Numbered from the stretch's first letter, positions 50,563-60,394 are shown. The stretch: DNA of 64,000 bases from Actinobacteria bacterium HGW-Actinobacteria-1 (GCA_002841355.1 PHFB01000001.1:124001-188000), one strand, 5' to 3'. The notes: generated by a model from the letters alone, not told the origin. Translations and numbers: made by a program.

Positions 50563-53500
50563 TTGTACCTCAAGTCGCTCACGCTGAAGGGGTTCAAATC
50601 CTTCGCCGACCGTAGCAGGATCTCCCTCGAACCCGGCGTAACCGTCATCGTCGGACCCAACGGCTCCGGCAAGTCCAACGTCTCCGACGCCGTGCTGTGG
50701 GTTCTCGGCGAGCAGAGCGCGAAGTCGCTTCGCGGCAATGCGATGGAGGACGTGATCTTCGCCGGTTCCTCGGCCAGACAGGCTGTCGGCGTGGCCGAGG
50801 TCGACCTCGTGCTCGACAACAGCGATGGTACGCTCCCGCTCGAATTCCACGAGGTCACGATCACACGCCGTATGTTCCGCAACGGCGAGAGCGAGTACCT
50901 CATCAACCAGTCCCCGTGCCGGCTCATGGACATCCAGGAGCTGCTGCACGACACCGGACTCGGTCGCGACACGCACTCGATCATCAGTCAGGGGCGCCTG
51001 GACGAGGTCCTGAACTCCAAGCCCGAGGACCGCCGTGCTCTCATCGAGGAGGCGGCAGGCGTCCTTAAGCACAAGAAGCGCAAGGAACGCGCGCTTCGCA
51101 AGCTCACGGCGATGGACGTCCACGTGGATCGCATCCGCGACATCCTGAGCGAGATCGACCGCCAGCTGCGTCCGCTCCAGCGTCAGGCCACGAAGGCCGC
51201 CGAGTACCGCGAAGCGTCGGCGCGTCTGCGCGACCTCGAAATCGCACTCGCCGTCACGGACCTCCGCGACCTGCAGGGCGGCTGGGACGGCGTCGAGAAG
51301 CGGGAGCGAGAGCAAGATGCCGAGGTCGAGCTCGCCCGGTACCGCCTCGCCGAGAAGGAGCGCGAGCTCTCGAAGTTCCAGTCGCTGCTCGAGGAGAAGG
51401 GCCTGTTCGTCGGCGACCTCTCCGAGCAGCGCCGTCGCCTGCAATCGGTGCTCGAGCGCGTGAACTCCGGCTTGCTTCTGCTCGAGGAGAAGGGCAAGAA
51501 CCTCGTCGAGCGGCTCTCGGAGCTACGGCAGAAGATCCACCAGAGCGAGTCCAGGCTTGGACAGCGCGATGCCGAGGCGAAGCAAATCGCCGAGGAGCGC
51601 GCCGTCACCGAGGCCCGCATCCAGGCGCTCTACACGCAGCTTGGCGAGCTTCGCCGCGAGTCCGAGACCGCGCGCAAGGAGCGTCTTGCCGCCGAGGAGG
51701 AGCTCTCCGCGTCCCTCGCCGAGCAGCGCCGCGTCCGCAAGGAGACCGACGACGCTCGCACGGAGCTCGCGTCGCTGCAGCAGGCTCTCTCCGGGTTCGC
51801 GATGGAGACCGACATGCTCGCCGAGCGGATCGAAGCGGTGCGCACCCAGCGGTCGGCCCTCGGCCAGACGCTTGCTTCGCGACGCGACCGCGTCGATGCG
51901 CTGCAGGCGAAGCTTGACCACTCCCGCAAGCAAGCGCAGCTCGCCGAATCCGACGTCGACCGGCGCGTGCGGTTGCTTGAGAGCCGCAACAACGACCTCA
52001 CGGCCCGCCGAGACGAGCTCAACGAAGTCCGAGCTGAGATCCGCGCGCTCGAGGAGGTCGACCGCGCCTTTGAGGCGGCCTCCCCGGCACTCGCATGGCT
52101 CATCTCCAAGGAGCGCGAGCTTCCCGACGTCATCGGCCCGGTCACCGAGCACGTCTCGGTGCCCGAAGAGTACGAGACGCTGCTGGAGAACGTCCTCGGC
52201 AGCGACGTCTTCTGCGTGCTGGTGAAATCCCGCAAGGCGGCCGGCAGTGTTGTCGCGCTCCTGCAGGAGAATGAGGTCGGCGACTACTCCCTCATGCCGC
52301 TCGATGCCAAGCCGTTCGCGTGCCCGGCAGGCCCTGGCACGCCGCTCATCGAGATGGTCACCGCCGAGGCCGACGTTCTCTCCGCACTTGGCGGGTTGCT
52401 CGGCGACATACGCGTCGTCGATTCGCTTGAGGATGCACTGCGCGCCTCGGCAGAGCCCGGCGCACAGTGCCGCTTCGCCACGCGTGGCGGGAACATCGTC
52501 TGGCCGAGCGGCAAGGTGCGCGTGGGTCCGCAGACAGCCGGCGATGCGAACGTGCTCGGCCGGAAGCGCCGCCTCGCGGAGCTTCGCGACAGGCTCTCGG
52601 CCGTCGATGCATCGCTTGGCGAGGCCGAGGCAGCAGTCGCTGCGGCGGCTGAAGCGCTTTCGGTCGCGCAGCAAGATGCTCTCGAGCTCTCGCAGGTAAT
52701 CGCCACCGTCGGCGGGGAAGTGTCTTCGGCCCGCGAGGAGGTCGGCCGGCTCGAGCAGTCCGCCACCGACCTGGACGCTGAGGCATCTCGGATCGATGTG
52801 CGCATCCGCCAGATCGAGGAGCGCACCGCCAAGGACCGTCCGGCCGAGCGCAAGCTCGCCGACACGATCCAGGCGGGCATCACCCGACTTGACGAGCTCG
52901 AAGAGGAGTCGGTCGTCAAGCGCGAACTGCGCGACGCCCGCTTCCGCGACGAGACCGCCGTATCGGGACGCCTCTCTACATGCCAGGTCGAGATTGCGGC
53001 CGTCTCGGAGCGTGAGGTGCACCTCAAGCGCCGTCACCACACCGTGAACGCCGATGCCGAGGAGCTCGCAGTCCTCGTGGAGCAGTCGATGCAGACGGAG
53101 GCCGCCCTCGAGATGCTGCGCGAACGCCTGCAGCCCCTCCACGACCTCTACACCGTGCTGCTCGAACGAGCGGAGCACTGGGCCGTCCGCCTTCGCGACC
53201 GCGCGCGGTTCGAACAGGCGGATTCCGAGTCTCTCAGGACCACCATTCACGACGCACAGGAAGGTGTTCGGACCGCGCAGGCCGAGCTTGACGCCGTCAA
53301 CGAGGCGATGTCGGACATCCGCGTCGAGAAGGCGCAGCTTGAAGTGCAGGTCCGCGCTGCGGCGTCCCGCATCGTCGAGGAACTCGGCATTCCGCTTGAG
53401 TCTGCGCTGCAGACCGAGCCGATCGAGAGCCGCGAGTCGGCTGTCGAGGCAGCGCACCGGCTCCGCAAGCGCATCGCGAACCTCGGCCCCGTGAACCCTG

Positions 53501-54108
53501 TCGCTGTTGAGGAGTACGACCAGCTCAACGCGCGCAGGGAGTTCCTCGGCAAGCAGCTTGAGGATTTGCTCTCAAGCAGGAGCGCACTGCAGAAGGTCGT
53601 TTCGGCCATCGACCGCAAGATGCGCGACCGCTTCCTCGAGACGTTCGAGCAGGTCGACCATCACTTCCAGGAGATCTTCTCGCTGCTCTTCCCGGGCGGC
53701 CAGTCCTCGCTGCGACTCACGGAGCCGGACGACCCCGAGACCACCGGTGTCGAAGTGGTCGCCCAGCCGCGCGGCAAGCGCCTCGCCAAGATGACGCTTC
53801 TCTCCGGCGGGGAGAAGTCCCTCACGGCGCTCGCGCTGCTCTTCGCGCTCTACCGCACGCGGCCGTGCCCGTTCTACATCCTCGATGAGGTCGAGGCAGC
53901 TCTCGACGACACGAATCTGCGCCGCTTCATCGCATTCACCGACAGCATGCGTGAACACACGCAGTTCATCGTCGTGAGCCACCAGCGCAGGACCATGGAG
54001 ATGGCCGACGTGCTCTACGGCGTTTCCATGCAGTCCGACGGCGTCAGCAAGGTCGTCAGCCAGAAGCTCCAGCGCGCGATCGCCCAGGCCGAGCAGGTGC
54101 CGTCGTGA
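50563..54108 (+). CDS. smc: Chromosome segregation protein SMC
   Basis: A 1181-residue condensin ATPase. Walker A GPNGSGKSN is at about 32-40, followed by long coiled coils on either side of a hinge at about 510-660, then the ABC signature LLSGGEKSLTALALLFAL (about 1085) and Walker B FYILDEVEAALDD (about 1105). The start is an unusual TTG at 50563, supported by GGAAGGG upstream and by the product beginning MYLKSLTLKGFKSFAD as in homologues. ScpA and ScpB are not encoded nearby. The 3' end overlaps ftsY (GTGA). Confidence 0.96.
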   Translation: MYLKSLTLKGFKSFADRSRISLEPGVTVIVGPNGSGKSNVSDAVLWVLGEQSAKSLRGNAMEDVIFAGSSARQAVGVAEVDLVLDNSDGTLPLEFHEVTITRRMFRNGESEYLINQSPCRLMDIQELLHDTGLGRDTHSIISQGRLDEVLNSKPEDRRALIEEAAGVLKHKKRKERALRKLTAMDVHVDRIRDILSEIDRQLRPLQRQATKAAEYREASARLRDLEIALAVTDLRDLQGGWDGVEKREREQDAEVELARYRLAEKERELSKFQSLLEEKGLFVGDLSEQRRRLQSVLERVNSGLLLLEEKGKNLVERLSELRQKIHQSESRLGQRDAEAKQIAEERAVTEARIQALYTQLGELRRESETARKERLAAEEELSASLAEQRRVRKETDDARTELASLQQALSGFAMETDMLAERIEAVRTQRSALGQTLASRRDRVDALQAKLDHSRKQAQLAESDVDRRVRLLESRNNDLTARRDELNEVRAEIRALEEVDRAFEAASPALAWLISKERELPDVIGPVTEHVSVPEEYETLLENVLGSDVFCVLVKSRKAAGSVVALLQENEVGDYSLMPLDAKPFACPAGPGTPLIEMVTAEADVLSALGGLLGDIRVVDSLEDALRASAEPGAQCRFATRGGNIVWPSGKVRVGPQTAGDANVLGRKRRLAELRDRLSAVDASLGEAEAAVAAAAEALSVAQQDALELSQVIATVGGEVSSAREEVGRLEQSATDLDAEASRIDVRIRQIEERTAKDRPAERKLADTIQAGITRLDELEEESVVKRELRDARFRDETAVSGRLSTCQVEIAAVSEREVHLKRRHHTVNADAEELAVLVEQSMQTEAALEMLRERLQPLHDLYTVLLERAEHWAVRLRDRARFEQADSESLRTTIHDAQEGVRTAQAELDAVNEAMSDIRVEKAQLEVQVRAAASRIVEELGIPLESALQTEPIESRESAVEAAHRLRKRIANLGPVNPVAVEEYDQLNARREFLGKQLEDLLSSRSALQKVVSAIDRKMRDRFLETFEQVDHHFQEIFSLLFPGGQSSLRLTEPDDPETTGVEVVAQPRGKRLAKMTLLSGGEKSLTALALLFALYRTRPCPFYILDEVEAALDDTNLRRFIAFTDSMREHTQFIVVSHQRRTMEMADVLYGVSMQSDGVSKVVSQKLQRAIAQAEQVPS

Positions 54109-55019
54109 GCACTTGGCTCGACCGGCTCACCCAGGGCCTCTCTCGCACGCGGGAGCAGCTCGGCGGGCAGCTCAACGTGCTGCTTGGCCGAGGACCCGAT
54201 GTCGACGAGACATTCTGGAGCGACCTCGAAGACGCATTGATCGGCGCCGACATGGGCGTGACCGCAGTGACCGAGATGGTCGATCGGCTGCGGGACGCCG
54301 CGAAGCGTCAGGCGCTCCCTGATGCGCATGCGGTCCTCACACACCTCGCTGCGGAGATTGCAGACGAGCTTCGTCTTCCGGACGCAGAGGACTTCATCGA
54401 GTCATCACCCTCGACGGTCCTCATCGTCGGCATCAACGGGACCGGTAAGACCACTACAGTCGGCAAGCTCGCAAAGGCGGCAGCCGACGCTGGTCGAAGC
54501 GTGCTGATCGGCTCTGCGGACACTTTCCGTGCGGCAGCCGTTGAGCAGCTTCACATCTGGGCCGACCGGGCCGGCGTACCCATCGTCGAAAGTGAGCGAG
54601 GCACCGATCCCGCCTCCGTCGCCTTCGATGCCGTACGCCAGGCGAAGTCGAACGACACCGACCTGCTGCTCGTGGATACCGCTGGTCGGCTCCACACATC
54701 GAAAGACCTCATGGCCGAGCTGTCGAAGGTGAAGCGCATCGTCGAGCGAGAGAGCGTGGCACCTGTGCGCACGCTTCTCGTCATGGATGCCACAACCGGG
54801 CAGAACGGCCTCACACAGGCGCGCGAGTTCAACAGCGCCGTAGGGATCGACGCTATCGCGCTTACGAAGCTCGACGGCACCGCCAAGGGCGGCATCGCTG
54901 TCGCGGTCGTTCGCGAGCTTGGCGTGCCGATCCTCCGCATCGGCGTTGGCGAGGGTGCAGATGACCTCAAGCCGTTCGATCCGGAGGAGTTCGCTGCGGC
55001 GCTCGTCGGTCTGGAGTGA
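54105..55019 (+). CDS. ftsY: Signal recognition particle receptor FtsY
   Basis: A 304-residue SRP GTPase that docks ribosome-nascent chain complexes at the membrane. The N domain (residues 1-95) is followed by the G domain with GINGTGKTT (about 108), DTFRAAAVEQL, DTAGRLHTS and TKLDGTAKGG. The acidic A domain found in E. coli is missing, giving a short form. It overlaps smc at the 5' end and the signal peptidase gene at the 3' end. Confidence 0.96.
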   Translation: MSTWLDRLTQGLSRTREQLGGQLNVLLGRGPDVDETFWSDLEDALIGADMGVTAVTEMVDRLRDAAKRQALPDAHAVLTHLAAEIADELRLPDAEDFIESSPSTVLIVGINGTGKTTTVGKLAKAAADAGRSVLIGSADTFRAAAVEQLHIWADRAGVPIVESERGTDPASVAFDAVRQAKSNDTDLLLVDTAGRLHTSKDLMAELSKVKRIVERESVAPVRTLLVMDATTGQNGLTQAREFNSAVGIDAIALTKLDGTAKGGIAVAVVRELGVPILRIGVGEGADDLKPFDPEEFAAALVGLE

Positions 55020-55576
55020 CTCCCGTGCCGCGTTTCATACCGACACTGCCTTCCGACCGTAAACACCTTCCGTTGCTGCTCGCTTTGGTGGTCCTGTTCG
55101 CCGTCCTCGTTTCCGTCTTCTACGTATCGAATACCGCGATCAAGGTGGATGGCGATTCCATGCTTCCCTCGCTCATGAGCGGCGATCATCTGCTCGTCAC
55201 CCGAGGCTACACCCAGCCCGCGCGTGGCGATGTCGTGTCTTTCTCGGCGGTCATCTCCGGCAAACCTGACGACCTCATCAAGCGCGTCGTCGCCATTGGT
55301 GGCGATACCGTGGAAGTGTTCGGCGACACTGTGCTGATCAATGGCCAGCCTGAGCCAACGACGTATCAGCGCATAACTGGCACGGAGAGTTTCCACATCA
55401 AGCCGTTCAGCGTACCCGCAGGCTCGGTCTACGTTCTCGGCGACAACAGACCCGTGTCGCTCGACAGTCGGTTCTTCGGACCCGTGCGGCTGGCGGATGT
55501 AAAGGGCAGGGCGCGGTTCATATTCTCGCCGATAACCCGGTTCCGACGGATTGACGCAGCGGCCGGGCGACCGTAG
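55016..55576 (+). CDS. Signal peptidase I (first copy)
   Basis: A 186-residue membrane-anchored serine protease that removes signal peptides. One membrane helix (LPLLLALVVLFAVLVSVFYV) is followed by the catalytic Ser in KVDGDSMLPSL and the catalytic Lys in DDLIKRVVAIGGD, then VLGDNRPVSLDSRFFGPV. GTG 55016 overlaps the ftsY stop; GTG 55025 is an alternative. Encoded between ftsY and ffh, so targeting and processing of exported proteins are grouped. A second copy lies at 59744. Confidence 0.92.
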   Translation: MTPVPRFIPTLPSDRKHLPLLLALVVLFAVLVSVFYVSNTAIKVDGDSMLPSLMSGDHLLVTRGYTQPARGDVVSFSAVISGKPDDLIKRVVAIGGDTVEVFGDTVLINGQPEPTTYQRITGTESFHIKPFSVPAGSVYVLGDNRPVSLDSRFFGPVRLADVKGRARFIFSPITRFRRIDAAAGRP

Positions 55577-55606
55577 CCTAGGGAGTCACGACCCCCGGCC
55601 ACGGAG

Positions 55607-56947
55607 ATGGCGATGTTCCAGAATCTCACCGATAGACTTCAATCTGTCTTCTCGCGTCTGACCGGACGCGGCAAGCTTTCCGAGGCGGACGTAGACGCCG
55701 CGATGCGCGAAGTTCGTATGGCGCTGCTTGAGGCCGACGTGAACTTCAAGGTCGTCAAGGAGTTCGTGGCCAAGGTACGCGAGCGCGCAGTAGGCGCCGA
55801 CGTGATGGCCAGTCTTACGCCTGGTCAGATGGTCGTCAAGATCGTGCTGGAGGAGCTCACCGCCCTCATGGGCGGCAACGAAGCCAGGCTTGCACTCTCC
55901 GGTCGCGTCCCCAACGTCATCATGCTCGTCGGCCTACAGGGCGCTGGCAAGACGACGGCCGTCGCCAAGCTTGCCAATCTCCTGCGCAAGCAAGGGAAGC
56001 GGCCGCTCATGGTGGCCTGCGACGTGTACCGTCCCGCGGCTATCGACCAGCTTGAGGCGCTCGGGCGCGAGCTCGATATCCCCGTGTACCGTGGCGAGGG
56101 CACTGACGCCGTAGCGATCGCCAAGGCGGGCGTACGAGATGCTATCGACCGCCTACGCGACCTTGTCATCATCGACACGGCCGGCCGCTTGCATGTCGAT
56201 GAGGAGATGATGGCTGAAGCTGCCGCCATCAAGGCCGCCATCAAGCCTGAGCAGGTGCTCATGGTGGTCGACGCGATGACCGGACAGGACGCGGTCAATG
56301 CCGCATCCGCGTTCGCCGAGCGCGTCGACTTCGACGGCGTGATCATCTCGAAACTGGACGGCGACGCTCGAGGCGGTGCCGCGCTCTCGATTCGCGCCGT
56401 CACCGGAAAGCCTGTGTTCTTCGCGAGTGTGGGGGAGAAGACCGACAATCTCGAAGTCTTCCGTCCGGACGGGATGGCGCGCAGGATCCTCGGCATGGGC
56501 GACGTCGTATCCCTCATCGAAAAGGCGCAGGAAGCGTTCGATGAGGACACCGCCGTCGAGGCCGAGCAGCGCCTGCGTGCGGGCTCGTTCACGCTCGACG
56601 ACTTCCTCGGCCAGCTGCGTCAGATCAAGAAGATGGGCTCGATCAAGGACATCATGGCGATGATCCCCGGCGCGAACAAACTTCCCAAGGACGCCGAGGT
56701 CGACGAAGGTGCTCTTACCCGGACCGAGGCGATCATCCAGTCGATGACGGCACGGGAACGAGTGAAGCCCTCGGTCATCAATGGGTCACGCCGAGAGCGC
56801 ATCGCGGCCGGTGCCGGCGTGACCGTCTACGACGTCAATCAAATGCTCAAGCAATTCGCGCAGGCGCAGAAGATGGTGAAGCAGCTTGGCACGCAGCAAG
56901 GGAAGCGCAAGCGGCGCGGCATGGGCATGCCCGGAATGCCCTTCTAG
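55607..56947 (+). CDS. ffh: Signal recognition particle protein Ffh (SRP54)
   Basis: A 446-residue SRP GTPase. N domain, then G domain with GLQGAGKTT (about 107), DVYRPAAIDQL, DTAGRLHVD and SKLDGDARGG, and a Met-rich M domain (from about 300) ending in the basic tail KRKRRGMGMPGMPF that binds SRP RNA and signal peptides. The stop TAG shares bases with the TAG of the convergent rhomboid-like gene in a single CTAG. No SRP RNA gene was recognised in the window. Confidence 0.97.
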   Translation: MAMFQNLTDRLQSVFSRLTGRGKLSEADVDAAMREVRMALLEADVNFKVVKEFVAKVRERAVGADVMASLTPGQMVVKIVLEELTALMGGNEARLALSGRVPNVIMLVGLQGAGKTTAVAKLANLLRKQGKRPLMVACDVYRPAAIDQLEALGRELDIPVYRGEGTDAVAIAKAGVRDAIDRLRDLVIIDTAGRLHVDEEMMAEAAAIKAAIKPEQVLMVVDAMTGQDAVNAASAFAERVDFDGVIISKLDGDARGGAALSIRAVTGKPVFFASVGEKTDNLEVFRPDGMARRILGMGDVVSLIEKAQEAFDEDTAVEAEQRLRAGSFTLDDFLGQLRQIKKMGSIKDIMAMIPGANKLPKDAEVDEGALTRTEAIIQSMTARERVKPSVINGSRRERIAAGAGVTVYDVNQMLKQFAQAQKMVKQLGTQQGKRKRRGMGMPGMPF

Positions 56948-57636
56948 GCGGACGATCGGCGTCGGCGTTCATGCAGGCACCACACGACGACGCCGAGCGG
57001 GAACGCGATGAGGTGTGCGATAGCCGCCGAAAGCTCCCGAGTCTCTTCCGCAGAACCGCTGACGTGCATGAGCACAATCGCCGCAAGCACCGCCAGGGTG
57101 CCAGCGAAACCCGCTAGGCGCACTGGTCCGCCAAGATCGAGCGACGCAAGCGCCAGACCGAGACACCCGAAGTACCCTGCCGAAGGGCCTACGTCACGAG
57201 CTGCCACGAGCGCCGTGCCGAGAAGCGAACCAGAGAGGTGGAGCGGGAGCGCGACGAGCAGTGACTCGATCACGATCGTCGCGAGGTGCGCGCCCCAGAA
57301 TGCGAGCACCGCGGTCGGTGTGCCGGTGCGCCACTCGGCGATTCCGACCACGACGGCCACGATGCCGAGGGCCAGGATGAAGTGGCCCGCGCCATCGGTC
57401 ACAAATGCCGAGGTCAGGGCTCGCCACGCTTCGAGTTCCCAAAGGTCGCGCGGCGCGAAACCGATCAGGTCAATGGTGCGCGCTGTCACGGTGCCGAACC
57501 CGGTATCTGTCAGCCAGGCCGCAACGCTCAGTCCAGCCATCATGAGCAGCGTGAAGCGTAGCCGTACCACGACAGCACGGATGTGCGGCAGTATCGGGCG
57601 ATGGCGCTTGACGCGTGGACTAGTATCGTCAGACAC
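56944..57636 (-). CDS. Rhomboid-like membrane protein
   Basis: A 230-residue protein with about six hydrophobic helices. Two spots resemble the rhomboid protease dyad: Ser152 in GPSAGYFG (canonical GxSG) and His208 in AHLIAFPLG in the last helix. Family membership is plausible but the motif is altered (GPSAG), so activity is uncertain; non-catalytic rhomboid-like proteins exist. The Arg-rich C-terminal tail (HERRRRSS) should be cytoplasmic. It is convergent with ffh, sharing four bases. Confidence 0.6.
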   Translation of the reverse strand: MSDDTSPRVKRHRPILPHIRAVVVRLRFTLLMMAGLSVAAWLTDTGFGTVTARTIDLIGFAPRDLWELEAWRALTSAFVTDGAGHFILALGIVAVVVGIAEWRTGTPTAVLAFWGAHLATIVIESLLVALPLHLSGSLLGTALVAARDVGPSAGYFGCLGLALASLDLGGPVRLAGFAGTLAVLAAIVLMHVSGSAEETRELSAAIAHLIAFPLGVVVWCLHERRRRSSA

Positions 57637-57709
57637 TCCGCGATGTCATCTGCCTTCCCGGTTTCACGGTCAGCGCGGTGCATGTCGGGCATGTTGATGG
57701 TACCCCGCT

Positions 57710-57738
57710 TTGACCCGCTTCGATTCATGACCTATCAT
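57710..57738 (+). promoter_or_regulatory. Promoter of the rpsP operon
   Basis: TTGACC (57710-57715) and TATCAT (57733-57738) are separated by 17 bases; transcription would start about 53 bases before the rpsP start codon. Confidence 0.7.
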
Positions 57739-57797
57739 TGGCACTTGCTCTAGCTCGGACACGGCGGCACAATGCCGCCCTACACGGAGGTGAACTG

Positions 57798-58223
57798 TTG
57801 GCAGTCAAGATCCGTCTGGCACGCGCCGGCGCCAAGAAGGCGCCGTTCTATCGTGTCGTCGCGGCCGATGCACGCGCTCCGCGTGATGGCCGATTCATTG
57901 AGATTCTCGGGCGCTACAACCCGCGCACTCAGCCCTCGACCGTCGAGCTCGATCTCGTCAAGGTCGATGCCTGGCTCGCAAAGGGTGCCACGCCCACCGA
58001 GGCAGCCGGTAAGCTGATCGCCATCGCTAAGGGCGAGAAGACCGCGCCTGTCGGCAGCACCAAGATCTCCAAGAAGGCCCAGGCAAAGGTCGCAGCCGAG
58101 GCGAAGGCCGCTGAGGAAGCAGCCGCGAAGGCAGCAGAAGCCGCCGCCGCTCCGGCCGAAGAGCCTGCCGCTGAGGAAGTGGCCGAAGTCGTCGAGGACG
58201 AAGCTCCGGCCGAGGCCGAGTAG
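57798..58223 (+). CDS. rpsP: 30S ribosomal protein S16 with acidic/Ala-rich extension
   Basis: A 141-residue S16; the first 85 residues are the standard protein ([39 protein letters not shown]), followed by about 55 residues rich in Ala, Glu and Lys, then acidic to the end. Similar tails are known on actinobacterial S16. The start is TTG 57798, justified by GGAGGTGAA upstream and by the conserved MAVKIRL start. First gene of rpsP-khpA-rimM-trmD-lepB. Confidence 0.95.
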   Translation: MAVKIRLARAGAKKAPFYRVVAADARAPRDGRFIEILGRYNPRTQPSTVELDLVKVDAWLAKGATPTEAAGKLIAIAKGEKTAPVGSTKISKKAQAKVAAEAKAAEEAAAKAAEAAAAPAEEPAAEEVAEVVEDEAPAEAE

Positions 58224-58226
58224 CAG

Positions 58227-58475
58227 ATGCCCCGCAACGCTGACACTGACGAGCTCGTCCGGTATCTCGTAACGTCGCTTGTCGACAATCCGGACGATGT
58301 CTCGATTGCTAAGCAGACCGGCCCTGACGGGTCGGCGTACGAAGTCACCGTGAACCCGGACGACATCGGCAAGGTCATCGGTCGGCAAGGACGCGTCATC
58401 AAGGCGATTCGCACCCTCGTGCGCGCCGCCGCGTCCGTTGACGGCAGCGATGCGTCGGTGGAGGTTCTCGGCTAA
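58227..58475 (+). CDS. khpA: KH-domain RNA-binding protein (KhpA/YlqC family)
   Basis: An 82-residue single KH domain with the RNA-binding loop IGKVIGRQGRVIKAIRTLV. In Gram-positive bacteria KhpA pairs with KhpB and influences cell division and small-RNA activity. It lies 3 bases after rpsP, its conserved position ahead of rimM. Confidence 0.93.
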   Translation: MPRNADTDELVRYLVTSLVDNPDDVSIAKQTGPDGSAYEVTVNPDDIGKVIGRQGRVIKAIRTLVRAAASVDGSDASVEVLG

Positions 58476-58479
58476 TACC

Positions 58480-58992
58480 ATGGACGCGCCGTTCGTACCC
58501 GTCGCGCGCGTGGTCAAGACGCACGGACTCCAAGGGGAGGTCGCAGTGAAGCCACTGCTCGACCTTCCCTTTGACGTGTTGCTCGATGCCGAGATGTGGG
58601 CGGTGCCCCCGGTCGCGGGTGCGACCGGACTCCGGCTCACCGGTGTGCGTCAGGGGCCCAAGGGGCCGCTGCTGACCATAGCCGGCGTCGACACGCTTGC
58701 TGCTGGTCGCGCACTTGCCGGAGCGACGCTTCTGGTTCGCGCCTCGTCGGTTCCCGAGGGCTGGGACGATGATGAGTTCGATCCGGTCGGCTACACAGTA
58801 CTGGACACCGTCCGGGGTTCGTTGGGTACCATCATCGACGTGATCTACACGGGCGCCAACGACGTCTGGGAGATAGACGGGCCCTTCGGGTCGGTTCTCA
58901 TTCCCGTGATCGATGATGTCGTTCACGAGATCGATGACGACGCACGTGAGATATCCGTGACGCTGCTTCCCGGCCTGCTAGACGAGGACTGA
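58480..58992 (+). CDS. rimM: 16S rRNA maturation factor RimM
   Basis: A 170-residue 30S assembly factor that binds S19 and helps mature the 16S rRNA head. The N-terminal domain opens [22 protein letters not shown] and the C-terminal PRC-barrel has [28 protein letters not shown] 58480 is 4 bases after khpA; the frame opens earlier but overlaps khpA. Confidence 0.95.
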   Translation: MDAPFVPVARVVKTHGLQGEVAVKPLLDLPFDVLLDAEMWAVPPVAGATGLRLTGVRQGPKGPLLTIAGVDTLAAGRALAGATLLVRASSVPEGWDDDEFDPVGYTVLDTVRGSLGTIIDVIYTGANDVWEIDGPFGSVLIPVIDDVVHEIDDDAREISVTLLPGLLDED

Positions 58993-58994
58993 TC

Positions 58995-59747
58995 GTGCGA
59001 ATCGACATCATCAGCATCTTCCCGCAAATCTTCGAGCCGACCCTCGGTTCGTCGATGCTCGGCATCGCCCGCGAGAAGGGTGCCGTGTCCTTCGCCGTCC
59101 ACGATCTGCGCGACTGGGCCGAAGGCAAGCACCGCACCACCGATGACTACCCCTTCGGCGGTGGGTACGGCATGGTCATGAAGCCGGAACCGTTCTTCGC
59201 GGCCGTGGAAGCGGTTACTGCGCTCGACGATGCCAAGCCTACCGTCATCCTCATGTGCCCGCAGGGCCGCAGGCTCGACCAGAGCCTCGTGGAGGAACTT
59301 GCCGGACGCGAGCGACTCGTCATCCTGTGCGGGCGCTACGAGGGCGTAGACGAGCGCGTGCGCACGCTGGTGGACATCGAGGTGTCCGCTGGCGACTACG
59401 TGCTTACCGGTGGCGAGCTTCCCGCGATGATCCTGGTCGATGCGGTCACCAGACTGCAGCCCGGTGTTCTCGCCTCGGAAACAGCGACGCAAGAAGAGTC
59501 GTTCTCCTGGGGTCTTCTGGAGTACCCTCAGTACACGCGCCCGGCCTCGTTCCGCGGCATGGATGTGCCCGAGGTGCTGCTCAGCGGAGATCATGCTCGC
59601 GTGGATCGCTGGCGCCGCACCGAAGCGGTCCGCCGAACCGCCGAGCGCAGGCCCGACCTGCTCGAAGCGGCTGGCCTGAGCGCCGAGGAGAGATCATTCG
59701 CCGAGGACATTCTCGGCGCTCGTGAAACGAAGGGAGATGCGCTGTGA
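58995..59747 (+). CDS. trmD: tRNA (guanine-37 N1)-methyltransferase
   Basis: Methylates G37 of tRNAs reading CUN, CCN and CGG codons; 250 residues. It starts [21 protein letters not shown] and has the trefoil-knot SAM site with [12 protein letters not shown] and [15 protein letters not shown]. The start is GTG two bases after rimM, and the end overlaps lepB (GTGA). Confidence 0.97.
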   Translation: MRIDIISIFPQIFEPTLGSSMLGIAREKGAVSFAVHDLRDWAEGKHRTTDDYPFGGGYGMVMKPEPFFAAVEAVTALDDAKPTVILMCPQGRRLDQSLVEELAGRERLVILCGRYEGVDERVRTLVDIEVSAGDYVLTGGELPAMILVDAVTRLQPGVLASETATQEESFSWGLLEYPQYTRPASFRGMDVPEVLLSGDHARVDRWRRTEAVRRTAERRPDLLEAAGLSAEERSFAEDILGARETKGDAL

Positions 59748-60361
59748 GCGACGAGCGCAACACGTACGAGAACGATGAGGTCGAGGAAGCCGTAGCACTC
59801 GACGACGCAGCAGTCTCGGACGCCGTACCCGCCGAGGCGCCCCCGTCGTTCCTTCGCTGGCTTGGCGAGCTCATCCTCATGGTCGTGCTTGCGTTCGCGC
59901 TTGCGACCGGCATCCGTACTTTCGTCGTCCAGCCCTACGTGATTCCCACCGGCTCGATGATCCCCACGATCGGCATCGGCGAGCGCGTGCTTGCGAACAA
60001 GTTCATCTACCGGTTCGACACCCCCAAGCAGGGCGATATCGTCGTCTTCGACGATCCCACCAAGACGGTGCCCACGCTGATCAAGCGCGTCATCGCAGTC
60101 GGCGGCCAGACCCTCGACATCAAAGACGGTGCAGTTTGGGTGGACGGCAAGAAGCTTGATGAGCCGTACACGTACGGCAAGCCGAGCGAGCCGGGCGACG
60201 TGATCCTACCGATCCAGATTCCCGAGGGCCAGGTCTGGCTCATGGGGGATAACAGGACGAACAGCCACGACTCCCGGTGGTTCGGACCGCAACCGGTGAG
60301 CATCATCCACGGCAAGGCGTTCGTGCGATACTGGCCGCTCAATAGATTCGCAGCCTTCTGA
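59744..60361 (+). CDS. lepB: Signal peptidase I (second copy)
   Basis: A 205-residue signal peptidase I. An acidic cytoplasmic N-terminus precedes one membrane helix ([18 protein letters not shown]); catalytic Ser is in [10 protein letters not shown] and Lys in [11 protein letters not shown], followed by [17 protein letters not shown]. The motifs are closer to the textbook form than those of the first copy. The GTG start overlaps trmD. The presence of two intact enzymes suggests divided substrates. Confidence 0.94.
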   Translation: MSDERNTYENDEVEEAVALDDAAVSDAVPAEAPPSFLRWLGELILMVVLAFALATGIRTFVVQPYVIPTGSMIPTIGIGERVLANKFIYRFDTPKQGDIVVFDDPTKTVPTLIKRVIAVGGQTLDIKDGAVWVDGKKLDEPYTYGKPSEPGDVILPIQIPEGQVWLMGDNRTNSHDSRWFGPQPVSIIHGKAFVRYWPLNRFAAF

Positions 60362-60364
60362 TGA

Positions 60365-60394
60365 TTGCGCCGCGCCGAGCGGCTAGTCTATACT
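60365..60394 (+). promoter_or_regulatory. Promoter of rplS
   Basis: TTGCGC (60365-60370) and TATACT (60389-60394) are separated by 18 bases, beginning directly after the lepB stop; the leader to rplS is about 50 bases. Confidence 0.6.

Noticed and set aside
51523-53457. 644-residue open frame opposite smc
   Set aside because: Mirror of the coiled-coil codons of smc; the product is Leu/Arg/Ala-rich without recognisable domains.
55577-57797. SRP RNA gene near ffh
   Set aside because: No sequence with the conserved SRP RNA tetraloop and internal-loop pattern was recognised in the short gaps around ffh.
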